In this document: positions 55,584 through 63,661 of the stretch, piece by piece | How positions within the stretch are numbered: position 1 is the first letter of the stretch | Layout of the letters: every line of letters begins with the position of its first letter | Position numbers and translations under genes: made by a program | Origin: Nonomuraea thailandensis | GTDB lineage: Bacteria; Actinomycetota; Actinomycetes; Streptosporangiales; Streptosporangiaceae | Direction of reading: 5' to 3' | Length of the DNA: 64,000 bases | Assembly: GCF_024172165.1 (NCBI RefSeq) | Contig: NZ_JAMZEB010000001.1 | Coordinates: 372,001-436,000 of the forward strand | Notes under the pieces: model-generated | What the model was told of the DNA's origin: nothing | What the model saw: the letters and a program-made list of their open reading frames with translations, nothing else | The model's database searches: none

Positions 55584-56459
55584 CTACGTCTCGGGTCCCA
55601 GCGCCTCCTGCCTGTGCGGGTCGGGCGACGGTGAGCGCACCAGCGCGGTTGCGGTGGTCGCGTCGGCTGGGGTGATGCCCGGGCTGCTTCGGTGAGCCGG
55701 TCGGCGTATGAGCCGGCTGGGGTGTGCTCGGCCGCGCCGTGACTGGGGGTGGTGCGGGCGGGTGTGGCGGCCGCCGGGCCGGTGGAACAACCGCAGGTGC
55801 ACTGGCTTGACGGCGATGTTCCAGCGGCGGCGCAGGCGGGTGACCAGGTCGACGGCGGCGGGCACGGTGAGCAGGGTCCAGGCCGCCGATCCCCATCCTT
55901 GGGACTGCAGCATCTGGTGCAGCGCGGCCACCATGACGGGGATGAGCGTGCCCCAGGTGCGCACTTCGCTGGCCAGCATCCAGCATGCGGCGCGCCAGCC
56001 CTGGTGGGTGACATCGGCCAGGCGCATCCGCAGGGCCGCGCTCACCAGTGACAGGGCGTAGCTCAGCGGGTTGGGGCATTCGTGCAGGTCGGCGTGCCAC
56101 TCCAGGGCGCGGTCGCGGCGGGCGTGGCCGGCGAGGCCGATGGCGAGCTCATACAGCCCGTGTGCGAGCACGTGCTGGGGCGGGTAGCGCCGCAGCAGCG
56201 GCTGTTGTTCGGCCTGGCCGGCGGTGAGGGTCCAGGGCTGGGCGCCGGCGTGGATCAGGGCCAGGACTGCCACGATGGCGGTGGTCAGGCCGCCGGTGAT
56301 GGCCAGCTGGCCGGCGACGATCCAGGGTGTCGCGGCGGGGCTGGCCAGCAGGAGCAGGGTGCCGCCGGCGGCCAGGGCGGCGCCGCAGCACAAGGACGCG
56401 GCGGCTCGCCGTCGCTGGCGGCGCATCTGCTCGGCGAGCAGGCAAGACGTGGTGGCCAC
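55584..56459 (-). CDS. Membrane protein paired with a PadR regulator
   Basis: 291 residues from GTG 56459, immediately after the PadR stop (TGAGTG). Two N-terminal hydrophobic helices (SLCCGAALAAGGTLLLLAS and QLAITGGLTTAIVAVLALI), one or two more around SEVRTWGTLIPVMVAALHQ and WTLLTVPAAVDLV, and a basic Pro/Arg/His-rich tail. Contains a HVLAHGLYELAIGLAGHARR segment. Family not named; similar pairs usually regulate membrane or transport functions. Confidence 0.75.
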   Translation of the reverse strand: MATTSCLLAEQMRRQRRRAAASLCCGAALAAGGTLLLLASPAATPWIVAGQLAITGGLTTAIVAVLALIHAGAQPWTLTAGQAEQQPLLRRYPPQHVLAHGLYELAIGLAGHARRDRALEWHADLHECPNPLSYALSLVSAALRMRLADVTHQGWRAACWMLASEVRTWGTLIPVMVAALHQMLQSQGWGSAAWTLLTVPAAVDLVTRLRRRWNIAVKPVHLRLFHRPGGRHTRPHHPQSRRGRAHPSRLIRRPAHRSSPGITPADATTATALVRSPSPDPHRQEALGPET

Positions 56460-56807
56460 TCATCCTCTATGGGGGGAGCCCGCCGAGCCGAGCCAGGCGG
56501 GACGGGTCAGGGCGCCGCGGCGCCCGGTGCGTGCCCGTGCCTCGGCGTACAGCTGCCGCCCGGTCGCGCTGATGCTGTACAGCCGGCGGGCGGGTCGTGC
56601 CTGTGGTGCGTCCGGCTCCCAGTGCCCGCTGATCCAGTCCGCCTGTTCCAGGCGCTCCAGGATCGGATACACCGTGCCGGGGCCCAGGCCGGTCTCGGCG
56701 CAGATCCGGTAGCCCCACAGCGGGTCCTCCGGCGGGGCGGCCAGTAAAGCGTCGAGCACGAGCCGTACCGGCGTGGTCAGCCGGATGGGGCGCACAGGTG
56801 TCGTCAC
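56460..56807 (-). CDS. PadR-family transcriptional regulator
   Basis: 115 residues. VRLVLDALLAAPPEDPLWGYRI, TGLGPGTVYPILERLEQADW (recognition helix) and the wing RPARRLYSISATGRQLY are classic PadR. It is short, lacking the long C-terminal dimerisation helix. Upstream, TGAGTG at about 56858 and 56881 may be its sites. Directly coupled to the membrane gene. Confidence 0.9.
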   Translation of the reverse strand: MTTPVRPIRLTTPVRLVLDALLAAPPEDPLWGYRICAETGLGPGTVYPILERLEQADWISGHWEPDAPQARPARRLYSISATGRQLYAEARARTGRRGALTRPAWLGSAGSPHRG

Positions 56808-56901
56808 ACCGGGTCGCCTCCTTGTCGTGGGGACCCTGCATCGAGAACGATAGTCACCTTGAGTGCCTCATAACAACTCTGAGTGACAATTTGGAGGATA
56901 G

Positions 56902-57114
56902 ATGCCGAACATCACCTTCGCCCCCGGAGCGGGGCGATCAGGAGCCCGGGTACGGCATCGGCGTCTACACCATTCGTGGGCTCGGCAGAGCGGTCAGACG
57001 GTGCCCGTACTCGCGGAACCGCCTGCCACGTCAACGCCGCTCTTCGTGCGCAACGCCTGTGAGAAGGCCCTGATCCCACGGCGGAACTCGTCGACGCTGG
57101 TCAGGCAAGGATGA
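56902..57114 (+). CDS. Small hypothetical reading frame (70 aa)
   Basis: A very good GGAGGA ribosome site lies 4-5 bp before ATG 56902, in a promoter-like AT-rich stretch. The protein (NITFAPGAGRSGARVRHRR onward) is basic and without a domain, and it overlaps the next frame by ATGA. Expression is plausible; a frameshift in a longer gene is also possible. Confidence 0.4.
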   Translation: MPNITFAPGAGRSGARVRHRRLHHSWARQSGQTVPVLAEPPATSTPLFVRNACEKALIPRRNSSTLVRQG

Positions 57115-57416
57115 GGGCCACCAGGCCGATGGGATGGTTCTGGCAGCCCCGCAGGCGACAGTACCGCAGGCAGGCCCTGCCTCAGGCGGCCCTTCGGACG
57201 TGCCACGCCGACCAGCTGCGCCACCTGACCCGCCCGATGCTCGGAGCAGTTCTCTGTGTGGCACATGCCGGAGACGCCCCACACCCGCTGGCGTGTTCAC
57301 TGACGTCCTTCGTCCGGCCCACCGCGCTGTGGGTGCGGCTGCCCCGGCAGCACCCCTCGGCCGCTGCGAGCAGAGCCGGGACGCGCGGCACGGCTGCGCA
57401 CCGCGATCGGACATGA
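57111..57416 (+). CDS. Small hypothetical reading frame (101 aa)
   Basis: Starts in an ATGA overlap with the previous frame. Basic, Ala/Arg-rich, with WFWQPRRRQYRRQALPQAAL and a Cys/His pair. No recognised family. Support rests on the overlap only. Confidence 0.3.
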   Translation: MRATRPMGWFWQPRRRQYRRQALPQAALRTCHADQLRHLTRPMLGAVLCVAHAGDAPHPLACSLTSFVRPTALWVRLPRQHPSAAASRAGTRGTAAHRDRT

Positions 57417-57968
57417 ATCCGACACTGTCATCTGAGCGGGCGGCACGTTCTGCCTCCGCGATCGTTGAGCGGCCTCAAAGACCAGCGATCACGCTGCGGC
57501 CGGTCGGCGACCCCCGCCACCGCGGCCTTGACCGGATCGTGCCGGATCGCCGGCGAGGGCATCATGTGCCCCGCCCCAGGCTGTGACAGCCCGGTTCTGT
57601 GCGGGTGTCCGTGGCGTCCTGACCGGGCAATGCGCGGATCCGATGGGCCGCCGCTACCCGGGTGTTCCTCGATGACCACGACGGGCAGCTGCAAGCCCGC
57701 GACCTGCATGACGGACACCGGTCGCGTCCCATCCCGCGCCCCGGCGCAAGACCGGGCCGCGCTACGCGCGCTCGCCCCAAGGGGTGAGTCTTGCGCCGCT
57801 TCTGCGCGGGATGCGGCAGCACGGCGCCCGAACGGCGGGCTCCCCTGCTCGACGTGCAATTGACGCACCCGCTACGTGAGCTGCTTGAGGGCAAGATCGG
57901 CCGGAGCCGCGGACGAGGAGGCCGGCCAGATCGTGATGGCCGTGGCCACGATCAGAGCGCTGCCAGAC
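57417..57968. other. About 550 bp without a supported gene
   Basis: Fragments with protein-like character (RVFLDDHDGQLQARDLHDGH near 57660; FCAGCGSTAPERRAPLLDVQ near 57800) are short and in different frames, as in a decayed gene. No intact start. Confidence 0.3.
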
Positions 57969-58012
57969 CTTGTACTTCTACAAGCAAACACTCCTTACGC
58001 AAGGCTCTTGTA
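57969..58012. promoter_or_regulatory. CTTGTA operator/promoter sites
   Basis: CTTGTA-cttc-TACAAG (57969-57984) is a perfect inverted repeat; a further CTTGTA lies at 58007-58012. TTGTAC resembles a -35 box and the region is unusually AT-rich, 30-70 bp before ATG 58043. Confidence 0.5.
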
Positions 58013-58042
58013 CTCAGGCAAAAAACGTTGCATGCTTCTCGC

Positions 58043-58645
58043 ATGGCTTCACATGAGGTGCTTACTGATCTCGCAGCGATCCGCTACCCGATGCCGGTCG
58101 TCACCGAGCACGACGAGTCCACGTCAGAAGCGTTCGACGCTGCGGCCGCCGGCGTCGAGGAAGCCCGCGCCGCGTTCGTGGAGAGCCTGGACGCGGCATG
58201 GAACGCCCACGGCCCCGGTTTCGATCCTCTGCTGACCACCATCGAGGACCTGGTTGCGATCAAGAAGGACGCCGACACTCAGATCCGGCTCCTCCTCGCC
58301 TATGGCCGCGCCTACGTCGCCCCACGCCCCTACACCCTGGAGAGCCTGGGGCAGGCCGCCGACCTCAGCCCTTCCGGCGCCAGCCGCGCCTTCGGAGCCG
58401 ACGAGGTCGTCGAGGTCGGCGATCGCACGGGCCTGCGCCCGCCCGCCGCCACGATCGAGGACTACGACCGCGCCGATCGCCGGCTTGGCCAGGCCAGCCG
58501 CACCCGCTGCACCTGGGGTGGCGGCGACCGCAACAACCCCTGCCCTCACCCACCCAAATACACCGTCACCGACAAGTCCGGCACCCGCTGGGCCTGCTGT
58601 GACCACGACCTCCCCCGCTACCTCGCCTCGCGACCCCGGCGCTGA
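58043..58645 (+). CDS. Hypothetical protein with HTH-like segment (200 aa)
   Basis: Start at ATG 58043 behind the CTTGTA sites; no ribosome site, so perhaps leaderless. A helical N-terminal half (AAAGVEEARAAFVESLDAAW) is followed by an HTH-like stretch (TLESLGQAADLSPSGASRAF) and a C-terminal Cys-rich part (RCTWGGGDRNNPCPHPP, WACCDHDLP) that could bind zinc. Probably a small DNA-binding regulator; no family assigned. Confidence 0.65.
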   Translation: MASHEVLTDLAAIRYPMPVVTEHDESTSEAFDAAAAGVEEARAAFVESLDAAWNAHGPGFDPLLTTIEDLVAIKKDADTQIRLLLAYGRAYVAPRPYTLESLGQAADLSPSGASRAFGADEVVEVGDRTGLRPPAATIEDYDRADRRLGQASRTRCTWGGGDRNNPCPHPPKYTVTDKSGTRWACCDHDLPRYLASRPRR

Positions 58646-58900
58646 ACCACCGCCAAGGTGGCAGCCCCCGTCCACCGGGCCTGTCGAAGGCAGAGCCGGC
58701 AACGATGAGCCGCCGATCAGCGCCCGGTCAACAGGTGACCTGCCGAGTGCCTGGGTGAGTAACGAGCATCGCGCTGCAGGCCGCTCTCACACCCAGCTCG
58801 AATATACTTTGTAAAGGCGTCCGGACCGCACAGCGATCCACCCTTTCACGCATCAAGGGAACGGGCTTCGCCCGTACGTCCTCTACCAACAACAGGACCT
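58646..58900. other. 255-bp gap before a gene fragment
   Basis: No reading frame supported. The cgggcttcgcccg stem at 58862-58874 is short. Confidence 0.3.
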
Positions 58901-59095
58901 GGCTCGCGTGACGTGCTGGAGGTGGAGCTCGCCAGCGCGAGCACGGCCGTCAAGATCGGGCCGTACGGCATCCCGCCCACCGGCGGGCTCGCTCTGCTGG
59001 ACTGGGACGCCGTGCTGCGCGTAGCGGCCGCGGCCTACGACCGGGCCGCCGCGCACCTGCGCGAGGACCCCGACGAAGCCGGGACCATGCCGTGA
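58901..59095 (+). pseudogene. Truncated copy of the small gene at 59636
   Basis: From GSRDVLEVELASAS onward it matches residues 22-83 of the 83-aa protein at 59636 (GSRDVLDVEIAGES, GLALLAWDAVLRAAAAAYDQA). The first 20 or so residues are missing; an internal GTG 58913 could give a 60-aa product. Both copies end before a GTGACGG. Confidence 0.65.
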
Positions 59096-59471
59096 CGGAC
59101 CTGCTCACTAGGTTCCGGCCCGCCGTCGGCGGTGCTTAGCGTTTGTCTGCAGCGCAACGATGAGCGCCACCTACTGCTAGCTGCCTCGGCTGGCGAGTCC
59201 GCGCTCGGGTGGTCTGTGCCCGGGGGCAGCTGGCGTCATGGGGGAAGGCGGTTGCGACGGTGGAGGTGGGCTCGTCAGGGAGTCGATGGCCAGCTGGGCC
59301 CGAGCGTCACGGAGTCCTTCATCGGCTCAAGAGGGGCCGCCCTGGACTGGTCGGGCTGGTCGTGGGGTTCGACCAATCGGTGATGGCGGTGACCTGCTCC
59401 GCCGAGACAGCGCCAGCGGCCGAGCGCTCGTGCCCATCGTCGGGCTGCGTGGTGGCTGGTTCGGTAGTCGA

Positions 59472-59640
59472 TCACACCGCGAGACCTGCCATGGTGCAGG
59501 GCGAGGTCAGGATCTCGACTGTGGCCGAGGACATCTGCTCGCCGTACAGCACCACTGCGGCGGCGGCCCACAGGGCGTCGGCCAGGAGCGGATCGGTGGG
59601 GCGCTGCCAGGCGGCGAGGCGCGCTGGGCGACAGTGTGGC
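59472..59640 (-). pseudogene. C-terminal gene fragment
   Basis: On the minus strand ADALWAAAAVVLYGEQMSSA and ILTSPCTMAGLAV-stop look coding, but a TGA lies immediately upstream near 59660 and no start is present. Overlaps the head of the plus-strand gene at 59636. Product unknown. Confidence 0.35.
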
Positions 59641-59887
59641 CACCCGCATCACGGTCGAACTTCTGGAAGGCGGCGATGGCGAGGACGGCTACGCCGGCTC
59701 GCGCGACGTGCTCGATGTTGAGATCGCGGGCGAGAGCGTGGCCGTCCAGAGCGTACGGCACGGCACCCTGCTCACCGACGGGCTTGCCCTGCTTGCCTGG
59801 GATGCTGTGCTGCGCGCGGCGGCCGCCGCCTACGACCAGGCGATCGCGCACATGCGCGAGAAGGCCGAACCCGGGACCACGCCGTGA
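59636..59887 (+). CDS. Small hypothetical protein (83 aa), duplicated
   Basis: GTG 59636. Short alpha/beta protein: ATRITVELLEGGDGED, RDVLDVEIAGESVAV, then a helix LLAWDAVLRAAAAAYDQAIAH. A truncated paralogue lies at 58901-59095. Overlaps the next frame by GTGA. No family name recognised. Confidence 0.6.
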   Translation: MATRITVELLEGGDGEDGYAGSRDVLDVEIAGESVAVQSVRHGTLLTDGLALLAWDAVLRAAAAAYDQAIAHMREKAEPGTTP

Positions 59888-60036
59888 CGGTTCGGCTGGT
59901 CTGGCCCCCGAACCCGCCGCAAGGGTGGCGGGATCGGCCGCGGCTGCTGGAGCTGCCCGTGGTGGGCCTTGGCCAAGCCGGGATCATGGGGACGAGCGCG
60001 GTCGAACGTTTCGGGGCGTGGAGGCGCGGCCTGGAG
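59884..60036 (+). other. Probable 5' part of a gene cut by inversion or insertion
   Basis: GTG 59884 overlaps the preceding stop; TVRLVWPPNPPQGWRDRPRL looks coding, but the frame then runs into the antisense of the GNAT gene (to 60225). I take the coding part to end near 60036. Product unknown. Confidence 0.3.
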
Positions 60037-60705
60037 TCACGGGTCGAGCGCTTTGGCCTGGAGCCCGAACAGCTCCAAGCACTCACGGGCGCCGTCGACT
60101 GTGATGCCGGGCATTCGGTGCTTCGCCCACGCGGCCGCGTCGAGGAGCATGCGGTGCTCGACGACTCTTCGCCCGTCTTCGGCGTAGGCGTGGCGTCCGT
60201 TGCCGGTGTAGCCGAGTTTGCGTGAGACCCGTTCGGAGGCGGTGTTGCCGTCGACGTAGGAGGTGTGGGCCTCCACTGCGCCCAGGTGTGCGAAGGCCAG
60301 TTCCAGGACGGCGGCGCGTGCCTCGGTCCCGTACCCGTGGCCTTGGCGGGTGCGGGTGATCCAGGAGCCCGTCTCGATGGTGCGGGCGGTCGCGAAGTCG
60401 GCCGCCCACATGTTCTGCAAGCCGACTGCGATGCCGTCGAGGCGGATGGCGAGCTGGAGGTTCCAGCTTTCCGGCCGCCAGTGCGCGAGGGCCCGCCAGT
60501 GCCGCTGCAGCAGGTGCCGCTCTCGCTGCGGTGACGGCTCGTACAGGTAGGCCTGCTGAAAGCGGGGCTGGGCTTCGGGTTGGAGGTCGCCGGAGGCCTG
60601 GGCCAGGTGGAGCAGGTCGTCGGTGTCGGGGATGGCCAGCTCAAGGCGGGGGGTGGTGATGCGAAGGGCGAGCAGTGGCCACAGGACCGCCAAGCCGCCA
60701 CTCAT
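60037..60705 (-). CDS. GNAT-family N-acetyltransferase (RimJ/RimL-like)
   Basis: 222 residues; AAGGAGC 9 bp before ATG 60705. RITTPRLELAIPDTDDLLHL is the typical RimJ/L start. NLQLAIRLDGIAVGLQNMWA, TGSWITRTRQGHGYGTEARA (acetyl-CoA motif) and EAHTSYVDGNTASERVSRKLGY follow. Probably acetylates a protein N-terminus or small amine. It begins 13 bp after the XRE/TPR gene stop and is likely in its operon. Confidence 0.88.
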   Translation of the reverse strand: MSGGLAVLWPLLALRITTPRLELAIPDTDDLLHLAQASGDLQPEAQPRFQQAYLYEPSPQRERHLLQRHWRALAHWRPESWNLQLAIRLDGIAVGLQNMWAADFATARTIETGSWITRTRQGHGYGTEARAAVLELAFAHLGAVEAHTSYVDGNTASERVSRKLGYTGNGRHAYAEDGRRVVEHRMLLDAAAWAKHRMPGITVDGARECLELFGLQAKALDP

Positions 60706-60718
60706 CGGCCGGTGCTCC

Positions 60719-62158
60719 TTAGGCGTTGCCGTTGGGTTCGTCGCTGCTGTGGCGGATGCTCGCGAGCGGCGGCAGTTCGGCGATTCGCTCGTGCAGGGCG
60801 CGGGCTTCGGCTCCGGGGTCGCTCGCCGCGGTGAGCTCGCGGTCGAGGGCGCGCAGCCGGACCCTGGCCGTTTCGCGCAGGGACTGCGCCGGGATGGTGT
60901 CGAGCACTTCGCCGGCCAGGGCGGCGGCGTCGGCCCCGCGGCGCCGGGCGGCCTCGCCGCGCGCTTGCAGCAGGACGGCTGCCGCCCAGCCGGGGCGGCC
61001 GTGCGGGATGTGGTCCTGGGAGGCGAGGGCATGCGCGCGGGCCTGGTCGTGGTCGCCGACGAGCAGGGCCGCCTCCCCGAGATGCAGCAGTAGTTCGGCG
61101 GTGTCGAACCCGAACCGGCCCGGCTGGTCCCCGCGCGGGTCGGCGGCCATCTCGTCCTGCGCGCGGCCGGCCAGCCGGGCGGCGTCCGAGCGGCGGGACG
61201 GCCCGAACGCGGCGGTCGCGCGCAGCTGCCCCCAGGCGATGATCTGGGCGCGGCGCAGCGGCGTGGTGGCGTAGTCGAGTGCCTCGCCGGCCAGGTCGAG
61301 GGCGTCCTGGTGGCGGTTCTGGGTGTAGGCGGTCATGGCGTGCGCGCCCAGCGTCCAGCAGATCAGGTCGTGGTCGTCGACGGTGGCGCCCAAGCGCGCG
61401 GCGGTGGCGAAGTGGATCTGGGCGGCGGCGTAGTCGGCCACGTGGAAGGCGGTGTTGCCGACGAGGGCGGACAGCCAGCCGGCCAGGCGGCGCAGTTCGC
61501 TGCGGTCGGCGTCCGTCTGTGGCCGGCGCAGCATCTGCGTGACGAGCGTGCGGGTGCGGTGCACTTCGGTGGCCAGGAGCGCGGGCGGGAAGGCGGAGTA
61601 GCGCAGCGCGTAGTAGCGCACCGCGGCCTGCAGCGCGTCGCGGGTGGCGGGGCCGCCCGCGGGCCCGTCGGCCTCCACCGCGAGCTGGACGGATTCACCT
61701 ACGGCGGTCAGGGCGGCGGACTGGTCGTCGGTCATTGCGTGCCTCCCATGTGAGGCACCGTACCCTGATCCGGCGCCGGGCTGGAGGTGCATCACCGAAG
61801 TGCGCTTCCTCGACAGCCCCAGCTTGTCCGCTGTTGTCCCGTACAGGGTGCACAGCAGGGCCGCGTACTCGGAGCCGACCGCGATGGTGCCGTGTTCCCA
61901 CCGGCACAACATGGCCGGGTTGAGCGCGGGCGGCGCCAGCTCCTGCTCCACGTACAGGGCGGCGATGCCGTCGATCGCCTGCGGCCGGGACCAGCCGTAG
62001 GCGAGCCGCCACGCCTCCAACGGCTGCATCTGCGGAAGCTCGGCGCAGATGGTGTGGGCGATCTGGTCGACCCTCCAGCCGGCGCGTTGCCCGCGCCTGC
62101 GGATGCCGCCGGCAGCGCGCAGCAGTTCCGCTCGCCGGGCCCGGCTGAGTGCGGCCAT
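60719..62158 (-). CDS. XRE-type regulator with C-terminal helical repeats
   Basis: 479 residues from ATG 62158. The N-terminal divergent XRE HTH (IAHTICAELPQMQPLEAWRL, ALNPAMLCRWEHGTIAVGSEYAALLCTLYGT) is followed by about 350 residues of TPR-like helices (GWLSALVGNTAFHVADYAAA, AYTQNRHQDALDLAGEALDY). Such proteins are common in actinomycetes and may sense a peptide or metabolite. Two perfect palindromes sit in the divergent promoter with the gene at 62358; it probably regulates both. Confidence 0.85.
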   Translation of the reverse strand: MAALSRARRAELLRAAGGIRRRGQRAGWRVDQIAHTICAELPQMQPLEAWRLAYGWSRPQAIDGIAALYVEQELAPPALNPAMLCRWEHGTIAVGSEYAALLCTLYGTTADKLGLSRKRTSVMHLQPGAGSGYGASHGRHAMTDDQSAALTAVGESVQLAVEADGPAGGPATRDALQAAVRYYALRYSAFPPALLATEVHRTRTLVTQMLRRPQTDADRSELRRLAGWLSALVGNTAFHVADYAAAQIHFATAARLGATVDDHDLICWTLGAHAMTAYTQNRHQDALDLAGEALDYATTPLRRAQIIAWGQLRATAAFGPSRRSDAARLAGRAQDEMAADPRGDQPGRFGFDTAELLLHLGEAALLVGDHDQARAHALASQDHIPHGRPGWAAAVLLQARGEAARRRGADAAALAGEVLDTIPAQSLRETARVRLRALDRELTAASDPGAEARALHERIAELPPLASIRHSSDEPNGNA

Positions 62159-62190
62159 GGCTGACGCCTCCCACTGCACCACCGCCTCCC

Positions 62191-62240
62191 CCACCGTAGC
62201 GACGCCGCTACGGTGGCGACATTGCCGCCGGAGGCAATGT
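62191..62240. promoter_or_regulatory. Two nested operators in the divergent promoter
   Basis: ccaccgtagcg-acgc-cgctacggtgg (62191-62216, perfect 11-bp arms) and acattgcc-gccgga-ggcaatgt (62219-62240, perfect 8-bp arms) lie side by side, 33 bp upstream of the regulator and 118 bp upstream of the plus-strand gene. Most likely binding sites of the XRE/TPR regulator and perhaps a second factor. Confidence 0.75.
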
Positions 62241-62357
62241 TGCGGACCAACGCCGGCATTGATGCGGACACAGCTCCAGCCGGACGGTGGAGGAGAGCCG
62301 CCCTGCTGCGCAGACCGGCAGCGGGGGCGGCGATCATCCTCACCCCAGGAGGGCCTC

Positions 62358-62819
62358 ATGACGGCCACCACCCCCGAGCGCTACCAGGCACCGCAGGGCG
62401 GATGGCGGGACCCGCGCTCGTTCGTCGACCCGGACGTGTGGGAGCGCCAGATCGCGCTCCTCGTCCGCGACCAGCCGTGGGACACGGTCATGGCCGAACG
62501 GTGCTTCGGCCAGGCGATCGCCTACCTCATCACCGCCATGGAGAAGCACGGCCAGCGGCTGGAGATCGGCTGCGGTCCGCTGATCGACCGCGCGGTGCAC
62601 GGCTTCATCCTCGACACCCGCAACTACCGGGACTTCTGCGCCAAGTACTTCAACGGCGAGTTCCTGCACCACGTCCCTGAGATCGCGTTCAAGGTCGACG
62701 GGTCGGTGCAGAAGACCGCGCACGTCGTGGCCGGTAACGGCTTCGAGGTGGACTGGTCGCTGTGGGAGGCGGACTACGCCAAGTGCACCCCGTGCGCGCC
62801 CGGCACCGACTGCCACTGA
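62358..62819 (+). CDS. Hypothetical protein (153 aa) divergent from the XRE/TPR regulator
   Basis: AGGAGG 6 bp before ATG 62358 fixes the start. Soluble mixed protein: ERYQAPQGGWRDPRSFVDPD, VWERQIALLVRDQPWDTVMA, FGQAIAYLITAMEKHG, AAKYF-like DFCAKYFNGEFLHHVPEIAF, and a C-terminal KCTPCAPGTDCH with three Cys that could bind a metal or be a modified tail. Followed by a strong terminator. Family not recognised. Confidence 0.75.
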   Translation: MTATTPERYQAPQGGWRDPRSFVDPDVWERQIALLVRDQPWDTVMAERCFGQAIAYLITAMEKHGQRLEIGCGPLIDRAVHGFILDTRNYRDFCAKYFNGEFLHHVPEIAFKVDGSVQKTAHVVAGNGFEVDWSLWEADYAKCTPCAPGTDCH

Positions 62820-62838
62820 CCACGCCTGATCGCGGCAC

Positions 62839-62871
62839 AAGGGCCGGGAGCGTCACGCGTTCCCGGCCCTT
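62839..62871 (+). terminator. Rho-independent-like hairpin
   Basis: aagggccggga (62839-62849) pairs perfectly with tcccggccctt (62861-62871) around an 11-nt loop, 20 bp after the stop of the preceding gene. No T-tract beyond the stem. Confidence 0.8.
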
Positions 62872-62971
62872 GGCCATGCACGGGCATGGGGTAGGTGAAT
62901 CCCCGGTGATCATCGAGGGTGGCGCGCTAGCGTGACGCGGGTCCTGTCCCTCGCGTCCCAAGGTGCCCGCC

Positions 62972-63661
62972 ATGCCCACCGAGCCCGCCAAGCCCGACCG
63001 GCCCGCCGTCACCGACCGCGTCGCCTACTGGGACCGCTACGCCACCGGCATCCGCGCGGCAGAAGCGCCGGAGATCGCGCTGAAGAACGCGTTCGGCTGG
63101 ACACAGTACGAAGGCCACGGCCCCGGCGACGAGCTGCTCGGCGAGCCCGCCACGGCGCTGGAGCTCGGCTCCAGCCGCGGGCACGCGGTCGCCGCGCTGG
63201 CCACCAAGGGCATCGACGCGACCGGCGTGGACCTGTCATCGGTCCAGATCGAAGGGGCTCGCCAGCAGTGGGGCCACCTGCCGAACGCGCGCTTCGTGCA
63301 CGCCGACGTGATCCCCTTCCTGACTGAGAGCCGGCGCCGCTGGGAGGCGATCTACTCGATCTTCGGCGCCCTGTGGTTCACCGACCCCGACCAGTGGATG
63401 CCGCTCGTGCGCGCACGCCTCTCCCCTGGTGGCAAGCTGGTGTTCTCCTGCGCTCCGGCCGTGCCGGGCACCGCCGGCGTGCAGGGCATGTACGGGGCGG
63501 GCTTCACCGGCCCGCAGGTGTGGATCTACCGGTGGACCTACGAGCCGCAGGTGTGGGCGCGGATGCTGACTGGGGCGGGATTTGGTGAGGTGACCGCTCG
63601 GGTGGAGCCGGCCCCGAACCCGGAGAACGTGGGGACGCTGATCGTGCAGGCTCGCGCGTGA
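62972..63661 (+). CDS. SAM-dependent class I methyltransferase
   Basis: 229 residues from ATG 62972 (AAGGTG 7 bp upstream; GTG 62963 possible). Motif I is ATALELGSSRGHAVAALA, motif II GIDATGVDLSSVQIEGARQQ, a FVHADVIPFL acidic strand, and SIFGALWFTD and RLSPGGKLVFS motifs III/IV. The N-terminus (VAYWDRYATGI) is UbiE/MenG-like. Substrate unknown. Overlaps the next gene by GTGA. Confidence 0.9.
   Translation: MPTEPAKPDRPAVTDRVAYWDRYATGIRAAEAPEIALKNAFGWTQYEGHGPGDELLGEPATALELGSSRGHAVAALATKGIDATGVDLSSVQIEGARQQWGHLPNARFVHADVIPFLTESRRRWEAIYSIFGALWFTDPDQWMPLVRARLSPGGKLVFSCAPAVPGTAGVQGMYGAGFTGPQVWIYRWTYEPQVWARMLTGAGFGEVTARVEPAPNPENVGTLIVQARA

Noticed and set aside
60037..60225. Extension of the plus-strand frame starting at 59884 through the GNAT gene
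   Set aside because: From about 60037 it is antisense to the conserved C-terminus of the acetyltransferase, so it is not credible as coding.
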